This document shows positions 22,661 to 32,742 of a stretch of DNA of 64,000 nucleotides, in pieces (the first letter of the stretch is position 1; each line of letters begins with the position of its first letter). This stretch comes from Strix aluco. Its lineage: Eukaryota; Chordata; Aves; Strigiformes; Strigidae. A program made the translations under genes and the position numbers. The notes under the pieces are model-generated. The model saw only the letters and a list, made by a program, of their open reading frames with translations. It ran no database searches and was not told the origin of the DNA. The stretch lies in the NCBI RefSeq assembly GCF_031877795.1, contig NC_133970.1:49207328-49271327 (forward strand), read 5' to 3'.

Positions 22661-25600
22661 CCCCAGAGACAGTGGGTAGATTGGATATCACCCCCTTCGA
22701 AGTCACCATTAGGAACCCAGAGATCTCGACTAGAATCAAACAGTATCCCTTACCGCAAGAAGGCAGGAGAGGCTTAAAGCCTGAAATAGAGAGACTCCTT
22801 AATCAGGGGCTATTAGAACCTTATATGTCACCTTTTAATACTCCAATATTGCCCGTTAAGAAGGCAGATGGGAGTTATAGATTAGTGCATGACTTACGAG
22901 AAATCAACAAAAGAACTGTAACCAGATTTCCTGTAGTGGCAAACCCCCATACTTTACTTAGTCAATTGAATCCTGAAAATCAGTGGTATAGCGTAATAGA
23001 CTTGAAAGATGCTTTTTGGGCATGTCCTCTAAAAGAGGAGTGTAGAAATTATTTTGCTTTTGAATGGGAAGACCCAGATACCTTTAGGAAACAACAGCTG
23101 AGGTGGACAGTTTTGCCTCAGGGTTTTACTGAGTCCCCTAACCTCTTTGGACAAGCCCTCGAACACATCTTAAAAGATTATAACTTGGGGGAAGGTGTTA
23201 CTTTAGTACAATATGTAGATGACCTTCTGTTAGCAGGAGGCAACCCAGAGATGGTACGAAAGGAAAGCATTAAGTTGTTAAATTTCTTAAGCCTCCAAGG
23301 ATTAAAAGTATCCAAATCTAAATTGCAATTTGTAGAAGAAGAGGTGAAGTATTTAGGTCACTGGATTAGTAAAGGGAGCAAGAAATTAGACCCAGAGAGG
23401 GTGAATGGAATTCTTTCTCTCCAGGCTCCCAAAAACAAACGACAGGTTAGGCAGCTCCTTGGACTACTGGGGTACTGTAGACAATGGATTGAAAATTATA
23501 GTACAAAAGTTAAATTTTTATACCAGAAATTAACAAAAGACGGGTTGCTTAAATGGACCCCAGACGATGAGGAAAAATTAGAAAAATTAAAAACTGGCTT
23601 AGTCAACGCTCCAGTATTGAGTTTACCAGATATAAGAAGGCCCTTTTATTTATTTGCCAATACTGAAGATGGCACGGCATTTGGGGTATTAACCCAAGAA
23701 TGGGCTGGGAAAAGGAAGCCTGTGGGATACATATCTAAATTGTTAGACCCCGTAAGTAGGGGATGGCCAACATGCCTCCAGGCGATAGTGGCAGTGGCCT
23801 TGTTAGTAGAAGAGGCTAATAAAATTACATTTGGGGGGAATCTGAAGGTGTTGACTCCTCATAACATTAGGGGAGTGCTTCAACAAAAAGCGGACAAATG
23901 GATAACAGACGCCAGGCTCCTCAAATATGAAGGAATATTAATACACTCACCAAAGTTAGAGATTGAAGTAACTAGTCTTCAAAACCCAGCACAATTCCTA
24001 TATGGGGAGCCAAGCGAAAGTTTAAACCATAATTGCCTCCATACCATTGAAGAACAGGCAAAAATCAGGCCAGACTTAGAAGAAACAGAATTAGAAGAAG
24101 GGGAAAAGCTGTTTGTGGATGGATCCTCTAGAGTGGTAGAAGAAAAAAGAAAATCAGGTTATGCAATTATTAGTGGAACCACCCTAGAGGTAATAGAATC
24201 AGGACCACTGAGTCCTAGCTGGTCGGCTCAAGCTTGTGAACTATATGCAGTACTAAGAGCGTTACAGATTTTAAAGGAAAAAGAGGGAACCATTTATACA
24301 GACTCTAAGTACGCCTTTGGAGTAATTCACACTTTTGGAAAAATTTGGGAAGAAAGGGGACTCATTAATTCACAAGGAAAAGGGCTAATACATGAGTCTC
24401 TAATTATCCAGACTCTCCAAGCATTAAGAGGTCCTAAGAAAATAGCAGTAGTGCATATAAGAGGACACCAACAGGGAACCTCACTACAGATCAGGGGAAA
24501 TATTCTAGCTGATCAAGAGGCAAAACGGGCTGCACTACTAGCATTGATGGTAACAGAATCAAACACAAACGAAAGAACAGACCCCACCAAATTAGGATTC
24601 ACGTTTACTAACCAAGAGAAAGAAAAATTGAAACAAATGGGAATTAATGAAAAACAAGGGGAATGGGAATTACCTGATGGGAGGAAGGTTCTCCCGAAGG
24701 CAATGGCTTGGAGAGTTATGAAGGATTTCCATACTAAAACTCACTGGGGAGTACAAGCATTGGTAGACCAGTTTGCTATTAAATACATGTGCATAGGAAT
24801 TTATAATGTTGCTAAGGGAATAATAAAAAGCTGTTTAACTTGCCAGAAAATTAATAAGTACCAATTAAGAGAAAAGATTCAAGGGGGACGGGATTTGGCA
24901 TACAGACCATTTGGAAGAATTCAAATCGATTTTACAGAACTACCAAAAGTAGGACAGTACAAATACCTCCTAGTATTGGTAGATCATCTCACTCATTATG
25001 TGGAGGCCTTTCCCACTGCTCGAGCTACAGCAAATACTGTGATAAAAATACTCTTGGAAAACATCATCCCTAGGTATGGAAATATAAAAGTAATTGATTC
25101 GGACAGGGGTCCCCACTTTGTGTCTAAAGTAATCAAAGAGACATTGACTTCCCTGGGGACCAAGTGGGAATTCCACACTCCCTGACATCCACAAAGCTCA
25201 GGAAAAGTAGAAAGAATGAATGGAGAAATCAAGAAACAACTTACCAAATTAATGTTAGAAACAAAGATGTCTTGGGTTAAGTGTTTACCCCTAGCACTTC
25301 TGAATATCCGGACCCAACCCCGAACTGATACTGGAATATCCCCGTTCGAAATGCTATATGGTATGCCCTATGATATGGAATTTCCCACTGATCACCCAGT
25401 ATTGGAAAAAGACAATTTGCAACCATACTTAATAAACCTCATGAATAGGAGAAAAGAACTACGCAAAAAAGGGATGGTAGTACAGAGACCTCCATTAGAA
25501 ATTTGTATGCACTCCATAAGACCTGGAGACAAGGTGTTAATAAAAACTTGGAAAGAATCCTCTCTTACCCCTCGTTGGGAGGGACCGTTTCTTGTTATAC

Positions 25601-25743
25601 TCACAACAGAGACTGCTGTCCGGACTGCTGAAAAGGGATGGACTCATGCTACCAGAGTGAAAGGACCCTTAACGCCTGATCACTGGGAAGTAGCTGAAAC
25701 ATCAGGAGATCTGAAGCTAGTGTTGCGAAGGAAGAAGGACTAA
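22412..25743 (+). pseudogene. pol: ERV-2 pol: RT, RNase H and integrase, nearly open
   Basis: The frame is open to 25185, interrupted by one TGA (25183-25185) and continues in the same frame to TAA at 25741-25743. RT: LPQGFTESP block and YVDD at 23212-23223. RNase H: catalytic LFVDGSS (Asp about 24118), ELYAVLRAL, YTDSKYA and a HIRGHQQG...ADQEA end. Integrase: His/Cys zinc domain around 24730-24850 (FHTKTHWG, CLTCQ), first Asp at 24928-24930 (QIDFTEL), second Asp at 25102-25104 (DSDRGP), Glu at 25210-25212 (SGKVER). The stop falls between the second Asp and the Glu, so integrase is cut without readthrough. All catalytic residues are still encoded. Confidence 0.93.
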
Positions 25744-25931
25744 ATGAATTTTGTAAAACCCCTAACTGTGTTTGTTATCCTTTTGTGTGTTTTAAATGCA
25801 CTACTTGTGAGGAAAGTTGGTGGGCGCACTGCGTCCACGGCTATTCCCCAAAGGAATACTGTGACCAGTGCTATATAAGAGAAAGAAAATTAACCAGTCA
25901 TCAACAGGAAAAATTGTGTGCATACCAATGA
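25698..25931 (+). other. Cys-rich open frame overlapping the end of pol
   Basis: In the frame from just after a TGA at 25695 to TGA at 25929-25931 there are 77 codons and no ATG. From 25752 the peptide has ten cysteines, nine of them within about 44 residues (pattern C-x5-C-x-C-x4-C-x2-C-x2-C, later a Cys and a C-x2-C pair) with WW and several His. It overlaps pol by about 15 codons. Lacking a start it would need splicing from a leader exon. It may be a spliced accessory exon, a remnant of env, or chance. I do not recognise it. Confidence 0.35.
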
Positions 25932-26114
25932 ACCTAAGCCCCATAACGTGAATATAGTACAAACTCTTTGCAAATTCCAAATACTCCAAGTGCCCTGTAT
26001 GATCCCACAAGTGAAAGCCTGGAACTGGGAGGCGTTAAGGTGTCGATAACAAGACCCTAACCCCACAGAATACGACTGCTGCCGAGAAGATGGAAAGCCC
26101 CGCTGCTCTAAGGA

Positions 26115-26462
26115 ATGAATGGAGTAGGCGGAGGAGGCAGAGACGTATGGAGAGGGGAAAATAAGAAAGGCCTCGAAGCAACCAGTTCAGGTGATTGTTG
26201 TGGCAAGGAGAACTGGAAAGCATGGGGAAGGAAAAGATCTGAGCATGCAAATCCTGTCGCAAGACAGAAAGAGGACACGTTTGTACAATTAGCTAGTAAT
26301 TGGAAGATGAACCCACCAACTCTCCTCACTATAGTGGTCATTTGGGCTATGGGAGGAATCGCAATTTTGATGTTAAACCTCCATTTTATGAAACCCCTAG
26401 TGTTATTATTAATTGGGTTAACTTTCGGACCATGTATATTTAACAAGTCTGTGATGTGTTAA
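26115..26462 (+). CDS. env: ERV-2 env-like small membrane ORF (TM remnant)
   Basis: ATG-started 115-codon frame. Residues 1-60 are Gly, then Lys/Glu-rich and soluble-looking; about 67-112 hold two hydrophobic segments (LLTIVVIWAMGGIAILML and PLVLLLIGLTFGPCIFN). The TFGPCI word at the end of the second is characteristic of the gamma-retroviral env membrane anchor. No surface subunit, fusion peptide or immunosuppressive region precedes it, so env lost most of its length. The stop is 44 bp from the 3' LTR. Whether it is translated is unknown; a chance frame around a TM remnant is possible. Confidence 0.5.
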   Translation: MNGVGGGGRDVWRGENKKGLEATSSGDCCGKENWKAWGRKRSEHANPVARQKEDTFVQLASNWKMNPPTLLTIVVIWAMGGIAILMLNLHFMKPLVLLLIGLTFGPCIFNKSVMC

Positions 26463-26487
26463 GGAGATTTGAAAAACAAAATTAGTT

Positions 26488-26505
26488 AAAAGAAAAGGGG
26501 GGAAT
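26488..26505 (+). promoter_or_regulatory. ERV-2 polypurine tract
   Basis: AAAAGAAAAGGGGGGAA directly before the 3' LTR, the expected plus-strand primer. Confidence 0.85.
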
Positions 26506-27011
26506 TGTAATAAAACATATATGGTATTTGTTATTCAAATCTCAAGGGGAAAAAGAAGTTGTAGTCAGGATGTTGTGGCCGAACAGTTTTGTAATTCTCT
26601 TATGTAAATAAGAAATAAGATATATGTATATAGTTTCTATTGTTAAAATCAGTTGTTAGAAGGGAGCTAAAATGGCCCCCATCTTCAAGCCACTACAAAA
26701 ACACTTGTGCTGAGTCATCCCCCCTTCTGTGACGGAAACCTGAGACAAGCCCGCCGAAACCTGAGAAAAGCCCGGGAAAACTTGTTTACAACTTTGCAGA
26801 CCCCTCAGGGTACGCCCATCATGAATATGGATGAAGCCTACACTATAAAGGGACTCGGTTCTGCCGGGTCAGGTGTGTGTCCTGGTAGAGCAGAGACTCC
26901 CGGCACACCCAGCGCTGTTTTGCTCACTCGCCGCTTGCTAATAAATTTATTATTGATCACTAAAAATTGAGAAGTGGTTATTTCCCACTAAATTACTTTT
27001 AACCTATAACA
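26506..27011 (+). mobile_element. ERV-2 3' LTR
   Basis: 506 bp, same length as the 5' LTR and one base different. Followed by the TGTTG target duplication at 27012-27016. Confidence 0.95.
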
Positions 27012-27016
27012 TGTTG

Positions 27017-27416
27017 GAGAGTAAAATACACAAGACAGATCTTTCATAGAGTTCTTTTATGTATTTTACATTAGCTAATCTAATTTGGTGTATAAACTGA
27101 AAACATCTCTAATCTGCAAAGTTCTTTGACCACATCAATTATAAGAGCTCAGAGCAAGATTTTGCAAAATGACAAGTCCTACAAAGTTGCTTTCACAGGA
27201 CTGATCTAATACTCTCCACCAGACTACAGAAGTAAATAGGAGCTGAGATGTCTCAGCTGGGAGTGCTCTGCTCCCACTCTTCAGGCAAACACAGTACATG
27301 TGGACATTGCTGCTGCATCTTATGCATGAAGTTAACAAACTGCAAAGGCAAAATAAGTCTGACCTGCATGCCAGGACTTGTTTTAGGGCTCTTTCCCATC
27401 TGGAGCCCTTCCAGAC
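27017..27416. other. Anonymous intergenic DNA
   Basis: No gene or repeat recognised. Confidence 0.6.
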
Positions 27417-27727
27417 TGTAATGGTTTAGCCCCTGCCGGGGTCTGAGACCACGCGGCAGGAGTGAAATACAAAGCCCCGATCTGAGATAAGGAGAGGTTT
27501 AATACAGCAGTGCAATAGCAACACAACAAACAACAACAATAAGAATAACAGTAATAACAATGAACAGGGCAAAATATCTACCAATATAGCAGTGAGAGAA
27601 AACCCGGCTGCGCCAACCCCACGATCCGGCGCCTGGACATGATGTTAGCATGGCATATGAATAACCCGGCTAGAGTTTCCCCCACACTGCTGGGGAAACT
27701 TAACCCTATCCTGGCTAAACCAGGACA
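27417..27727 (-). mobile_element. Solo LTR-B (LTR-A family, shorter)
   Basis: TGTAATGGTTTAGCC...AACCAGGACA with the 5-bp duplication CAGAC at 27412-27416 and 27728-27732. 311 bp, lacking some blocks present in LTR-A and LTR-C. Confidence 0.9.
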
Positions 27728-28031
27728 CAGACCTAATGTAAACCTAATTTGCAGCCCTGTGAATGTTGTCCTCCTCCTGTCTACCTCAGGACTAGCTCTG
27801 AGGTAATTCATACCTGCCATGCTCTGATGATGTCACAGGAACAGTGAGGATTTCCATGGCATGGAAGTCTGGCCCTGGGTGGTTTTTCAACTCGGTGATC
27901 AACATTGCACTATCAACCTGCGTTACAGCTCTTCATAGGGAAGAAACAACACATTGGTCAGAAGGACATCTGCAGAAGTCTGATTAGAGAATAAACAGGC
28001 GTGAAAGTTATCCAACTGTTACCATAAAAGC

Positions 28032-28508
28032 TGTCAGAGGAGCTCTCTAAGACTTGTTTTGGTGTTAGAAAGCAGGCATTCTTTATTGCAGCGCTGGGTG
28101 CACACGCGAATGGCTTCGCAAAGGTGAGTGTGCCCCAGATCTATAAGCGGCAGCTAATATACAGTGAGATTATGCATATTCATAACTTTTCTGAGAAATG
28201 AGTTATATATGCATTAGATTTCCTGGGACTAATTACAGTATCTGCATCCTAATTACTCATGCGTTTTCTTGCTGGGTGGTGGTCTCGAAGGGTCCCTGGG
28301 GGTCGTTGGTAGTCTTCCTCACCATGTCTGCTGGTTGACCTCAGTGCTCACACATGCTCAGAAAGGTCTGTTAGGAGGTGTTGTGCAGCTGTGTTGTGTC
28401 TTGAGCTGGTTTGTTTTAGTTTGTCCTGTCCTTGTTCCTGTTATCTTCAAGAATAGGCCCTGAGTCTTATTTATTACTGTCTTATCTTCAAACCCCTTTC
28501 TTCTTCAC
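28032..28508 (-). mobile_element. Solo LTR-O (LTR-N-like), ends approximate
   Basis: Starts near TGTCAGAGGAGC. The block AAGCAGGCATTCTTTATTGCAGCGCTGGG matches the R-like block of LTR-N and of the sequence at 42935. A TATA-type AT-rich stretch lies near 28200. No convincing target duplication, so limits are guesses. Confidence 0.55.
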
Positions 28509-29035
28509 GAAAGCACCAACCTTCAGCTGTGTCTGTACATTCCAGAAGCTACATTGTCATTCACCTACTTTATTCTCAGTAAAAAAAAAAAAAAAATATT
28601 TAGCAAGACGAAGAGAAAAAAAATGTTAGCGAGATGTTTTGGCTTACACAACCTGAGAGAAATGCTTGCTTCTACATACAGTCCTTTTCTTGGCAAAATA
28701 CTCTACTACTGCTTAATGCTCTCCTTCTCCATTTATTGTTATGAATTATCACCTCTAGAGCTGGGTATATCCAGAAGGGGGGAATGAACTTGAATTAATC
28801 ATGTGCCCCCCTCCCCAAACTGGACCCTGTATTCCTCTCTGGGTGGTGTCAGGAAGGCTGAAGGGAAGGGTAACATGGGCCCTGCAAGTCAGGGGCATCA
28901 GAATAGGGCACAGGGCCACAGAGCCCATGGCTCAGTGCTGCTGCTTTCTTCTTATTTATGTTTTTTTTTTTTTAATCATTACTCAGTTCAGCCACACAAG
29001 GCAAATTGTGTTTAATAAATTAGCCTAATGGATAC
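28509..29035. other. Anonymous DNA with A and T runs
   Basis: Contains an A15 run near 28581 and a T12-13 run near 28963; nothing coding recognised. Confidence 0.55.
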
Positions 29036-29449
29036 TGTAGGAGTCTGGGCCGCGCTGGGGGAAAGTTAGTGCAGGCAGAAGAATGCAAGGACAAAGACAA
29101 GGCCAGCAAAATAAGGCTGGCAAAAACACACAAGATAGCAGATAAGTGAGAAACACCTGTGGTCAGCAAAAGCACACAAGTCTGAGCAAAACAGGGTATG
29201 AGACAAGGGAGTTTTTGGCAGGTTTTGGGCTTTACGTACTAATTGCAATTAACCAATGCAAATGCTTGTAGAGGCACATGAATAGCGCGTGCAGATAACC
29301 TGTAGCCTATTAGAAGATAGATGAGTGCGTGTACGGAACTTAGTAGGATATAAATGTAACCAGGATTGGGAAATAAACGGACGATCTGATCATCATATTG
29401 GTGTTGTGTTGTTCCTGTTCCCGCATGGAGAAGTAAGGACCCCAGCACA
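29036..29449 (+). mobile_element. Solo LTR-S
   Basis: From TGTAGGAGTCTGGGCC to CCCAGCACA with TATAAA at 29349-29354 and AATAAA at 29372-29377 in the right order. Flanks GGATAC and GGATTT agree at four of six bases, so the target duplication is only suggestive. 414 bp. Confidence 0.65.
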
Positions 29450-31702
29450 GGATTTGGTTGAGTATCTTCCATGTAGCAGGCATTGCTTTTTCATGTACTG
29501 TGGATATTTGACATGCTCTGTCCTGATTTCTGTAAAAAGCAATTCAAATCATGCAAATATTGCATAGTCTAATCAGAAGAAAGTAAAGTACTGGCCTGTG
29601 CAAGCAATTTACCAAAGATCAACTAATTTTTCAGTTAGTAGATAATGGCTGGGTATTATAAAGTAATGCTCATCACTTCACACAAGCAGCATTTGCTTAT
29701 TGCTGTTCTCTGTTAATACAAAGATGAATTAGCAGACACTTGTAAAATTTACTATGTACAGCTTACATAAAAAGTAATGGCAACAATAAATGACAACTGT
29801 TCCCCTTTAAAGGCACTGCACCTAGAATAAATAATGTAGATGTTCTTGGGGACAAATATTTCAAGTGCTTAGATATCTTTCTGGTATGCCTTCTAGCATC
29901 TTGTCAACTGAAAAAGTGTGCTATGAAACATGGTCTTACACACTACTTATGTGATTTTCTGTAATGGGAAGCTTATGATGCTGCATTTCTGGCTTGAAAA
30001 TTAAAATGATTTGATTAATTTTGCAAACCCAGAATAGCTCTAGTAAAAACAGACCGGTGGTTTTGACACTGAATTACATGGAATTGCTCCAGGTTTTTAC
30101 CCTTGCACAGGAATACAAATTGGGATGATAGGTGTGTGTTTCATTGCAATAATATCCATTGTTTAATTGATATATTTTATTTCAGTCAATCAGATATTTC
30201 AAAATATTCAGGAAACATTCAGCTACAAGGCACAAGTATTTAATTTTTTAAAATAAAGTTGTTTTCAAGAGAAAACTGACTATACATTTGACCTCCCGAC
30301 TTTTTCAGAAATTATTATCCCTATAGCACTAGCAGTACTTTCAATAAAATAAAGTTTAACTTGTGTTTGAAACACACATCACAAATAGATGTATAGATGG
30401 ATGAGCTATTGAGATATTGAGAAAAGGAATAGTACAGATTATGAATATTAAGACCTGTCCTTCACCTTTTTAAAGATATCACCTCCCTGATGGGACCACT
30501 AAATTTTGGGCCAAATTATTTTCCCATAAAGAACAATGAAAAGAAAATTATTATTATATAATTCTACTATGGTTTCTTTTCATTGTTCCACCAAAAATGA
30601 TTCCAAACAGTAAAATAACATTGATTTTGACCTTGTTAATGAACCTGAAGAACTTCAAGGCATACTTGACCATAGATTTCCCTTTAAACAGGAAAAAATT
30701 GATGTGTAGCCATCATAATTTCATCAACCTTGGCAGAAGATATGTAATTTAACTGGTATTTTGAATAAGCAGCTTGTCTTGATATTGTTAATGTTCCACA
30801 GGGACATGGGGTTTTTCTTCATACCAACACTCTTAAATGATTCTGTAATTTGTATAATATTGATTAAGTCTTTGAGAATTTGGAATATTTTAAAAGGCTA
30901 TGTTCTACAGATTTATATACTATTACAGGATTAATTTAATTTTTCCACGATTCCCCCAGCAGAAAATCACCCCCTTTTTTGCTGCATTAGTTTTCCGCCA
31001 GGTTGGCAAGCTGAATCAGCTCTCTGAGGAGCCTGGGGAGGGCCCAAGTTAGTGTGCACAGTGAGTGGAAGTGCCTGGCTGGGAGCAGGGGGAGATGGGA
31101 AGGGTAAACAGAGTGGCATCAGGATCTCCCCTTGCTGGTGGCTGTGGACTGGCTGGCTGATTTGCTCATCCCATCATGTTGAATCTGCCCAAAACATCAG
31201 GGCACTTTACAGGACTGCAGTAACTGAATTGATAGATTTCTCACATTTCTTTAATGGATGTTCAGCCTGGTAAATTCTGCTTCATTAACTCACATTACTA
31301 ACAAAAGCAATGTTGCTGCAGTTAGAAGGGTTAATAAAGAGAATGGTTGCAGTTAACAGGCTAATGCTCAAAAAGCAGAGCAATAAGAAAAACAAATTTT
31401 AATAAAAAAGCTGATTCACTGAAATTAAATTCTGCAATTTAGGTCTTTCATTCTGACACATTGATTTACGCCACAGCACTTTGTTGTGTACAAATGCACA
31501 ATAGGGCCAAGCTTGTGTTTCTGCTTCCCACCTTTCTGTAGTGGGAGTTTTGGCAGAGTAATTTGGCAACTCTACAGTACACCAGTCCCCGTTTTTGTTT
31601 AAATGAGATTTGCTTGAAACTTGTTGTAATTTAAACCAACCCTCAACTCATTCATCCAAGCACATATTTTAATGTGATGTTTAAAATGTTTCTGTGGGCA
31701 TG
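29450..31702. other. Anonymous AT-rich DNA
   Basis: About 2.2 kb without a recognised feature. Confidence 0.6.
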
Positions 31703-32065
31703 TGTGGTGGTTTAGCCCCTGCCGGGGTTCTGAGACCACGCGGCCGCTACCCCTCCCCCACAAAGGGAGTGAAATACAAAGCCCCAAGACTGAAATAAGG
31801 AAAGGTTTAATACAATAATGCAATAGCAACACAACAAACAACAACAATAACAATAACAGTAATAGTGATAGCAATGAACAGAGCAAAATAGCTACCAAAT
31901 ACAGCAGTGAGAAGCACGATGTACAAAACCACGAGTGCACCGCGCTCCCGCGTCAGGAAAATGTGACCAGCCAGGATGTGATGTCAGCATGGTATCTGAA
32001 TAACCCAGCTAGAGCTCCCCCCCACTGCTGGGGAAACTTAACCCTATCCTGGTTAAACCAGGACA
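31703..32065 (-). mobile_element. Solo LTR-C (LTR-A family)
   Basis: TGTGGTGGTTTAGCC...AACCAGGACA with the 5-bp duplication GCATG at 31698-31702 and 32066-32070. 363 bp and almost the same sequence as LTR-A. Confidence 0.93.
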
Positions 32066-32300
32066 GCATGTTAACACCCCTCGCGTATTTGGGCTAAAAG
32101 GCAAACCATTATTTTCATTTTGTCTCATTACAAGTATTTGATGTGTGACATGAATTCATGACTCATTAATGAGCAAATGTTAGTGTGGCACAACTATGTC
32201 TGTTACAGAGCAATCAGTGTCTCAATAAGGGTTTATTAAAGCCAGGGTTTTATTGCTTTTCATTCCTCCACAGTTCAGTGAACTAAATGCAATTTGTTGC

Positions 32301-32737
32301 TGTACTGGGTGTGGCTGAGCCAGAATTGGTTTTCCCCTGTAGCAGCCCTCATGGTGCTGTGGTTTATGTTGGGAGCTGGCAGGGTGTTGATAACACCCTG
32401 GTGGTGTGGCTACTGCTGAGTGGTGCTTACACAGCGCCAAGGCTCTTTCCGACATTTCCCCCCCACAGTGGGACGGGGTGGGCAAGATCTTGGGAGGGGA
32501 CACAACCAGGACAGCTGACCCCAACTGACCAAAGGGATATTCCAGACCATATGACGTCTGCTCAGTATAAAGCTGGGAGAAAGGAGGAAGGGGGTGGGGG
32601 TTACCCTTGGTCCTCCGAGGCAACCACTATGCATATGGGAGCCCTGCTTCCTGAGAAGGCCCGACATCGCCTGTTCATGGGAAGTGATAGAGCGACTTGG
32701 TGGGTACCCGGCATTTAGCCAAGGTCAAACCACCACA
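32301..32737 (+). mobile_element. Solo LTR-D
   Basis: TGTACTGGGTGTGGC...CAAACCACCACA with the duplication GTTGC at 32296-32300 and 32738-32742. TATAAA at 32566-32571 gives the plus sense. It is the inverted relative of LTR-E but lacks the block corresponding to about 41045-41205 of that copy, including the poly(A)-like region. 437 bp. Confidence 0.92.
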
Positions 32738-32742
32738 GTTGC

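Larger units (their letters stand above)
19002..27016 (+). mobile_element. ERV-2: gamma-like provirus with 5-bp target duplication
   Basis: LTRs at 19007-19512 and 26506-27011, flanked by TGTTG (19002-19006 and 27012-27016). Order: LTR, tRNA-His primer site, gag (damaged), foreign-looking insert, CCHC nucleocapsid, protease, RT, RNase H, integrase, Cys-rich frame, short env-like membrane ORF, polypurine tract, LTR. Gag and the main pol frame share phase across a gag UAG (22243-22245), the gamma-retroviral readthrough layout. One LTR difference in 506 bp implies a recent insertion. Not competent: gag is disrupted, env is mostly absent and pol carries a stop. Confidence 0.95.

Noticed and set aside
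25752-25931. Lentiviral Tat-like protein
   Set aside because: The cysteine spacing does not match and the element is otherwise gamma-like.
32287-32718. 143-codon plus-strand frame and its minus-strand partner
   Set aside because: Both lie in solo LTR-D.
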